DNA of 54,218 nt, taken from positions 1 to 54,218 of the forward strand of contig JAEUOS010000191.1 in NCBI GenBank assembly GCA_016790695.1, read 5' to 3'. Positions 48,192 through 54,218 of this stretch are shown one piece after another. This DNA comes from Burkholderiales bacterium (GTDB lineage Bacteria; Pseudomonadota; Gammaproteobacteria; Burkholderiales; JAEUOS01). The notes under the pieces are model-generated. The model ran no database searches. It was not told where the DNA came from and worked only from the letters and a program-made list of their open reading frames with translations. Position 1 is the stretch's first letter. Every line of letters begins with the position of its first letter. Made by a program: the position numbers and the translations under genes.

Positions 48192-49235
48192 TCACGGGGC
48201 CTCCTCCATCATCTGCAGCATCGTGCGGACCAGCCAGAACGGGGTCTGGAACACGCGGTCGTAGCGCCCGGCCACGAACTCCGCCACCGCGGTCAGCTGG
48301 ATCACCGAGAGTTTCCAGCAGGAGAACACATTCCACCACAGCAGGTCCTCCTCGCGGACTCGGCGGCCGCTCAGTTCGCGGTAGGCGGCGACGATCTCGC
48401 GCCGCTCCCAGTGCCCGGGAATCTGGTGCTCGCGACGGCGCGCCGGGTTGGTGATCCATCCCAGGTCCTCCAGCGGATCGCCCAGATGGGCGATCTCCCA
48501 GTCGAGCTTGGCGGTGATGCGCGCATCCTCGACCAGTGCGTTGCCGGGCTTGAAGTCGCCGTGGACCAGCACCACCGCCTCGGCCTCGGGGGCGCGCCGC
48601 CTGAGCCAGGCCTCGATGTAGTCGATCTCGGGCTGCGGCTCGAGCCGGACCCGGCGGTACTCGTCGCGCCAATGGTCGAGCTCGGTCAGCGACGGCCTTC
48701 CTGCCGGCGCGCCGAGCGCCTCGCCGAGCCCGCGCGCGCGCCAGTCGACCGCATGAATGGCGACCATGAGCGCGATGAAGGCGCGCGCCAGCGCCAGGCG
48801 CTCCTCGAGCGTGCGGCCGCCGTTGAGCACCATGTAGTCGCAACTGCCCGGCATGCGCTCCATCACGAGGGACGGGGCGCCCAGCCAGCGGCCGTCGGGG
48901 TCCACCCAGAACACCCGCGGCGCCGGCACCCCGCTGCCCTCGAGCGCGCGCAGCACCGCGAACTCGCGCGCGCGCTCGGTGTTGAGCAGGGTGCCGGAGG
49001 CATCGCGCATGAGCATGAGCCGGTGCGCGTGCCGGCCGCCGGCGTCGACCCAGGTCGCGTCGATGCGCCAGTTCTCGCGCGACAGGCCGCCGGCCGAGCG
49101 CACCAGCCCGGCGAAGCCGATCTCGCGCGCGGACGGGATCTCCTGGCGGATCAGGGCCTCGAGGCCGGCCGCGACCGCAGCGTCCGGCGGCGCCGCGGCG
49201 GCGCCGGCATCGTCAGGGGAGCGGTCGGCTGACAT
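48192..49235 (-). CDS. APH-family kinase, LvaA/ACAD10-like
   Basis: A 347-residue aminoglycoside-phosphotransferase-fold protein. The catalytic loop is HGDFKPGN and the metal site LDWEIAHLGDP, both complete, so it should be an active kinase. Proteins like this lie beside or fused to acyl-CoA dehydrogenases (mammalian ACAD10/11) or form LvaA, where they phosphorylate the hydroxyl of 4-hydroxyacyl-CoA. The gene follows the acyl-CoA dehydrogenase gene by 34 bp. It is unlikely to be an antibiotic-resistance gene. The N-terminal 20 residues are Ala-rich and the start is uncertain. Confidence 0.85.
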   Translation of the reverse strand: MSADRSPDDAGAAAAPPDAAVAAGLEALIRQEIPSAREIGFAGLVRSAGGLSRENWRIDATWVDAGGRHAHRLMLMRDASGTLLNTERAREFAVLRALEGSGVPAPRVFWVDPDGRWLGAPSLVMERMPGSCDYMVLNGGRTLEERLALARAFIALMVAIHAVDWRARGLGEALGAPAGRPSLTELDHWRDEYRRVRLEPQPEIDYIEAWLRRRAPEAEAVVLVHGDFKPGNALVEDARITAKLDWEIAHLGDPLEDLGWITNPARRREHQIPGHWERREIVAAYRELSGRRVREEDLLWWNVFSCWKLSVIQLTAVAEFVAGRYDRVFQTPFWLVRTMLQMMEEAP

Positions 49236-49269
49236 GTGTCGACGGTGTGCGGTCCGGCACCGGCGCGGC

Positions 49270-50430
<1,161 letters not shown>

Positions 50431-50488
50431 CGTTTCCTCGGCATTCGTGTGGAATCGCGCGCGTGCGGTCCCCGGGGTCCGGTCGCCG

Positions 50489-51364
50489 TCACAGGATGGC
50501 CACCGGTGCCAGCGGGCTGCCGGTGGCGCCGACGATCGGCAGCGGACTGGCGACGAACATGAACTCGGCGCGGCCGCTGGCGACCAGCGGGTCGAGCAGC
50601 AGTCCTTCGAGCAGCGGCATGCCGAAATCGCGGATCAGGCGCTGGTGCACCGGGAACACCTTGCCCTCGGGGAACGGCAGGACCTCGATCGCGAAGTTGT
50701 CGGCGCCGACCATCGCGACCTCGCGTTCGGCGAGCCAGAGGCCGGCCTCGACGTCGATGCCCGGCTCCGTGTCGAACGAGGGATGGGCGACGCTCTTCTG
50801 CGCCTCCAGCCAGCCGGTGCGCAGGAGCACCGCGTCGCCGCGTTCGGGCACGACACCGGCCGCCTCGGCCGCCGCCTCGAGGTCGGCGCGGCCGATCGCC
50901 TCGCCGTCGGCGAGCACGCGGCCCTTCAGGCGCACCAGGTCGAGCAGGATGCCACGCGTGACCACCGGCGGCATCTTGTCGATGCCAAGTCGCGCCGCGC
51001 CGGTGGTGCTGCGCACCGTGGCGCCCGGATAGCCGTTGTAGAGCTGGTCGTCGTACCAGGCATGACACAGCGCATCGACATGGGTGCCGATGTGCAGGGG
51101 CATCACCACGGTGTCCTCGGCGAACTGGAAACCGCCCGGTCGCTTTGCCCCGGCCGCGTAGTCGCCGCCGTCGCGCCCCATGAAATGCTGCAGCCCGCAG
51201 CGGTGCGCCGGCACCGGCGTCTTCGGCGACAGCAATTGCGCCAGGCGCAGCACCGCGCCGGTGCGCACCAGCGCGGTGGCACGGCGCACCTGCTCGGCAC
51301 CGATGGTATTGAGGGCGCCGCGCTCGTCGTCCGTCCCCCACTTGTTCCAGACATTGGCGTTCAT
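50489..51364 (-). CDS. cyclase-family metal hydrolase (kynurenine formamidase-like)
   Basis: A 291-residue protein with the cyclase-family zinc motif HIGTHVDALCH (H-x-G-T-H-x-D). Relatives include bacterial kynurenine formamidase, isatin hydrolase and polyketide cyclase-related enzymes, which open amides, lactams or lactones by metal-activated water. The ATG at 51364 overlaps the upstream CoA-transferase stop. In this operon it could open a lactone to a hydroxy acid before CoA loading; that fits the 4-hydroxyacyl proposal, but substrate is unknown. Confidence 0.85.
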   Translation of the reverse strand: MNANVWNKWGTDDERGALNTIGAEQVRRATALVRTGAVLRLAQLLSPKTPVPAHRCGLQHFMGRDGGDYAAGAKRPGGFQFAEDTVVMPLHIGTHVDALCHAWYDDQLYNGYPGATVRSTTGAARLGIDKMPPVVTRGILLDLVRLKGRVLADGEAIGRADLEAAAEAAGVVPERGDAVLLRTGWLEAQKSVAHPSFDTEPGIDVEAGLWLAEREVAMVGADNFAIEVLPFPEGKVFPVHQRLIRDFGMPLLEGLLLDPLVASGRAEFMFVASPLPIVGATGSPLAPVAIL

Positions 51365-52485
51365 GCGCTTCCTTCCGCCGCGCGCGCGGCCCCGAATCCG
51401 CCCGTGGTCGCGCGCGGCGCCGGACGCAGCCGCGGTACCGCGCCGTCCACGCGCGCAGGAAACAGCGCCTGCAGCGCGCCGTCCGGCGCGCGGCGCACCA
51501 GGCCGCGCGCCGCCACCTGCGCGCTCGACAGCGCCTCGTCCAGCATCAGCACCGGGCTCACGCAGCAGTCCGCAGGGCCGAAGCGCGCGATGCATTCCGC
51601 GAGCGACATCTGCGCCACCAGCGCGCCGACCTCTGCGATCAGGGCGCGCTGCGGCATCGGCTCGTGCTCGCGCGCGATCCAGTCGGGCCGGCCGGCCGCC
51701 TCGCAAAAGCGGCGCCAGAACACGCCGCCGGCGGCGCCGAGCGCGATGTGCCGGCCGTCGCGCGTCGGGTAGGCGCGGTACCAGGCCGCGCCGTCGTTGA
51801 GATAGGTCTGTTCGGGTCCTGGCGCGTAGCCGCGCTTGCCGAAATCGGCCAGCTGGAACGACTGCAGCGGCCAGACCGCGTCCGCGAGTCCGGTGTCGAT
51901 GTGGCAGCCGCGCCCGCTGCGCTCGCGCTCACGCAGCGCGCCCTGGATCGCGATGACCGCGAACAGTGCGCCGACGTCGTCGGAAAGCGGCGGGTCGACG
52001 TACGAACAGGTGCCGCGCCCGTTGCGGTACAGCACGCCGGTCTGCGCGAGATAGTTGGCATCATGCCCGGCGGCCTGGGCCAGCGGGCCGTTGGCACCGT
52101 AACCCGACAGCGCGCAGACGATCAGGCGCGGGTTGCGCGCCGTCAGCACCTCTTGCCCCAGCCCCAGGCGCGCCATCACGCCGGGACGAAACGACTCGAG
52201 CAGCACGTCGGCGTCGTCGACCAGTTCCAGGAACGCCGCGCGCGCGTCCGCCTCCTTGAGGTTCATGCGCCGCACCTTCTTGCCGCCGTTCAGCGCCGCG
52301 TAGAAGATCGGCGCACCGGCGGCATCGCGCGGCCCGAGGTGCTGCATGTCGTCACCATCCGGCCCTTCGATCTTGAGCACGTCGGCGCCCATGTCGGCAA
52401 GGAGCATGCCGGCGAACGGCCCGGGCCGGTAGCGCGACAGGTCGAGCACGCGGACGCCTGCGAGCCACTGGTGCAGGCGCGACAT
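51361..52485 (-). CDS. CaiB/BaiF CoA-transferase (cluster B)
   Basis: A 374-residue class III CoA-transferase with GVRVLDLSRYRPGPFAG, LADMGADVLKIEG and NGGKKVRRMNLK. Catalytic Asp170 (SDDVGALFA) is retained. It lies 1 bp after the TctC gene and overlaps the next gene by 4 bp. As first enzyme after the receptor it is a good candidate for loading CoA on the imported acid. Confidence 0.88.
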   Translation of the reverse strand: MSRLHQWLAGVRVLDLSRYRPGPFAGMLLADMGADVLKIEGPDGDDMQHLGPRDAAGAPIFYAALNGGKKVRRMNLKEADARAAFLELVDDADVLLESFRPGVMARLGLGQEVLTARNPRLIVCALSGYGANGPLAQAAGHDANYLAQTGVLYRNGRGTCSYVDPPLSDDVGALFAVIAIQGALRERERSGRGCHIDTGLADAVWPLQSFQLADFGKRGYAPGPEQTYLNDGAAWYRAYPTRDGRHIALGAAGGVFWRRFCEAAGRPDWIAREHEPMPQRALIAEVGALVAQMSLAECIARFGPADCCVSPVLMLDEALSSAQVAARGLVRRAPDGALQALFPARVDGAVPRLRPAPRATTGGFGAARAAEGSA

Positions 52486-52486
52486 G

Positions 52487-53476
52487 TCAATCCGCCTTGG
52501 CGCCCGACAGCCGCACCATCTCGCTCCACTTGACGCGCTCGCGCGCGACGAAGGCCGTCATCTCCTGCGGGCTCGACGCGGTGATGCGCGCGCCGGCCGC
52601 CAGGAAGCGCTTCTGCACCTCGGGACTGGCGGCGACCTCCGCGACCGTCCGCGACAACTTGTCGACGATCGCTGCCGGCGTTCCCGTCGGCGCCACCAGC
52701 GCACCCCACGAGGTGATGACGAAGTCGGGCACGCCCGCCTCGGCCATGGTCGGCAGGTCCGGCAGGTTCGGCCAGCGCTCCGGACAGGTCACGGCCAGGC
52801 CCCGCAGCTTGCCGGAGGCGAGCATGCCGGCGTAGCTGGCGATGTTGTCGATCGACGTGTCGAGCGTGCCCGAAAGCAGCATCGGGATGGTCTGCGGCGC
52901 GCCGCGCGTCGGCACGTGGGTGGCCGGAATGCCGGTGCGCACGCGAAACAGGTCGCCCGACAGGTGCGGCGTGGTGCCGACGCCCGACGAGCCGAAGGTG
53001 ATGCCGCCGGGCTTGGCCTTGGCCCACGCGAGGAACTCCTTCAGTGTCCGCGACGGGTTGTGCTCGGGCGAGACCATGACGACGTTGCAGTTGGCCCAGA
53101 ACGTCGACACGTAGGCGAAATCGCGCTCCGGGTTGTACGGCAGGCTCTTGAACAGGTACTGGTTGATCGACAGGGTGCCGATGGTCGCGCTGGTGAGCGT
53201 GTAGCCGTCCGGCGCCGCCTTCGCACCCGCCTCCATGCCGATGTTGCCGCCGGCGCCAGTGCGATTTTCCACCGAGAACGGCTGGCCCAGCCGCGCCTGC
53301 AGCTGCTCCGCGAGAATCCGCGTCAGCACGTCGGAGGCGCCGCCAGCGGGGAACGGCATGACGATCTTCACGCCGCGCTCGGGCCAGGCGGTGGCCTGCG
53401 CCGCGGCGAACGGCGCAACCGCGATGCCGACCGCGACGACCGCGAATCGCACAGCAATCATTGACGGAATCTTCAC
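52487..53476 (-). CDS. Bug/TctC-family periplasmic substrate-binding protein (cluster B)
   Basis: A 329-residue receptor. I use the GTG at 53476, since GGAGGAGA is 4 nt upstream and GTGA overlaps the cupin stop; an ATG five codons later is less well placed. A short signal (ending PFAAAQA) is followed by the family core RGVKIVMPFPAGGASDVL and AKAAPDGYTL. The lobe interface residue set is intact. It should bind the carboxylate substrate of cluster B in the periplasm; no membrane partner gene is present. Confidence 0.92.
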   Translation of the reverse strand: MKIPSMIAVRFAVVAVGIAVAPFAAAQATAWPERGVKIVMPFPAGGASDVLTRILAEQLQARLGQPFSVENRTGAGGNIGMEAGAKAAPDGYTLTSATIGTLSINQYLFKSLPYNPERDFAYVSTFWANCNVVMVSPEHNPSRTLKEFLAWAKAKPGGITFGSSGVGTTPHLSGDLFRVRTGIPATHVPTRGAPQTIPMLLSGTLDTSIDNIASYAGMLASGKLRGLAVTCPERWPNLPDLPTMAEAGVPDFVITSWGALVAPTGTPAAIVDKLSRTVAEVAASPEVQKRFLAAGARITASSPQEMTAFVARERVKWSEMVRLSGAKAD

Positions 53477-54213
53477 TGCGTCTCCTCCATAGTCGATGAA
53501 TTCCCGGGAAATTGCAGCACCAGCACCTCGGCGCCCGCGGCGCCGGCGCGCAGCGCCGTGCGATCGTCGGCCGACGCGAATGCCACGGCGAGCGCCGGCA
53601 TCTGGTCCGCGCCCGCCTGCACGGTGCCGCGCGTGACCACGTAGTAGCGCCCGCCGTGGTCCGCGTGCGCCGGCAGGTCCAGCGCGCGCGCAGGCGGCAG
53701 GCGCAGCAGGAACGCCGCCAGGCCGTCGGCGCGCGGCGCGATCAGCGCCTCGGCGGTGGCATCGCGCAGCGCCGCGAGGTCGGTCGCCGCCGCTGCGACG
53801 GCGGGCGCGCCGTGCAGTTGCTCGCGCCTGCGTCCCGGCTCCATGCGCTCGCGCGACCCCGGCTTGTGCAGATACCAGGCGCCGGTGTCGCCGTCCGCGC
53901 GCAGCGTCAGATAGGACACGCCCTGCGGCCCGGCGCTGATCGGGCCGTAGCCGGTCTGCGGCGCCGCGTAATGGACCGCGAGCGGCGCCACCGGGTGCCT
54001 GCCGAAGGCACCGCCTCCGGCGACGACGACCTGGAACTGCGCCTCGAGGTGGAAATGCGGCGGCGTCACCCAATGCGGATCCTGCTCGACCAGGAAGGCC
54101 TGCACGCCCGCCGCGCGCCGCTCGTGCGTGGCGATGAAGTCGGTGACATGCCCTTCGAAGGTATCCTTGCGCAGCGCCTTGCGGGCTGCGCGTGCTGACT
54201 CATGGCTTTGCAT
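53473..54213 (-). CDS. double-cupin protein of unknown function
   Basis: A 246-residue protein with two cupin-like barrels. The first has PPHFHLEAQFQVVVAG (His, His, Glu-like ligands) and the second HADHGGRYYVVTRG, with a linker near residue 130. Bicupins include gentisate- and quercetin-type dioxygenases, but the ligands in the second barrel are weaker. It may be a sensor or accessory dioxygenase. It is the first gene of cluster B seen here; the start codon lies 5 bp inside the window edge, so more genes or the promoter may lie beyond. Confidence 0.72.
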   Translation of the reverse strand: MQSHESARAARKALRKDTFEGHVTDFIATHERRAAGVQAFLVEQDPHWVTPPHFHLEAQFQVVVAGGGAFGRHPVAPLAVHYAAPQTGYGPISAGPQGVSYLTLRADGDTGAWYLHKPGSRERMEPGRRREQLHGAPAVAAAATDLAALRDATAEALIAPRADGLAAFLLRLPPARALDLPAHADHGGRYYVVTRGTVQAGADQMPALAVAFASADDRTALRAGAAGAEVLVLQFPGNSSTMEETQ

Positions 54214-54218
54214 CGCGA

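Noticed and set aside
48192..49235. APH-fold protein as an aminoglycoside resistance gene
   Set aside because: It lies in a CoA operon directly after an acyl-CoA dehydrogenase gene, the arrangement of acyl-CoA kinases.

Overview
The window is about 54 kb of very GC-rich DNA (roughly 70% by eye), tightly packed with genes. The gene families point to a Burkholderiales-type betaproteobacterium: four orphan Bug/TctC periplasmic binding proteins, four CaiB/BaiF CoA-transferase genes, SCP2-type thiolases, MaoC-type dehydratases and very large GAF-sensor kinases. I saw no rRNA, tRNA, CRISPR array, phage genes or insertion sequence. The taxonomic call is inference from gene content only.

Region 1 (1-9.4 kb) is signalling. 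Two paralogous multi-GAF hybrid histidine kinases run on the minus strand, the first truncated by the window edge. A vapBC toxin-antitoxin pair lies between them on the opposite strand. Region 2 (9.6-21.4 kb) is mixed. It holds an MFS transporter, an MscS channel, an operon of enolase-superfamily enzyme, GTP cyclohydrolase I, GMC oxidoreductase and a small subunit, a NIPSNAP protein, a CoA-transferase/amidohydrolase pair, a small zinc-ribbon protein, and a REC-cyclase-like-Ser/Thr kinase fusion whose cyclase domain appears to have lost both metal-binding aspartates.

Region 3 (21.7-31.7 kb) starts with a plus-strand operon of thioesterase, acyl-CoA ligase, TctC receptor, Rieske oxygenase and MATE exporter, probably for import and ring hydroxylation of an aromatic or related acid. 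A beta-lactamase-fold hydrolase, a Nudix hydrolase, a cupin, a TIM-barrel isomerase and an isocitrate-lyase-family enzyme follow.

Region 4 (31.7-43.1 kb) is cluster A. A minus-strand operon of gntR, atypical thiolase, dehydratase, TctC, CaiB-CaiB fusion, MaoC dehydratase and CaiB has mostly 4-bp stop/start overlaps. It diverges from an enoyl-CoA hydratase-TctC-RidA unit across a short AT-rich region with face-to-face promoters and a GntR-like operator.

Region 5 (43.2-54.2 kb) is cluster B, a 12-gene minus-strand run: double cupin, TctC, CaiB, cyclase-family hydrolase, acyl-CoA dehydrogenase, APH-type kinase, small helical protein, lipocalin-like protein, family I CoA-transferase, thiolase without its cysteine, DUF35 partner and flavin reductase. 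The kinase, small protein and dehydrogenase together resemble the LvaABC system that processes 4-hydroxyacyl-CoA through a phosphorylated intermediate. The thiolase-DUF35 pair resembles the Ltp2-ChsH2(DUF35) retro-aldolase. My leading hypothesis is that cluster B is an undescribed route that imports a hydroxylated or lactone-type carboxylate, loads it on CoA, removes the hydroxyl through phosphorylation and cleaves the chain by a non-classical thiolase-fold enzyme.
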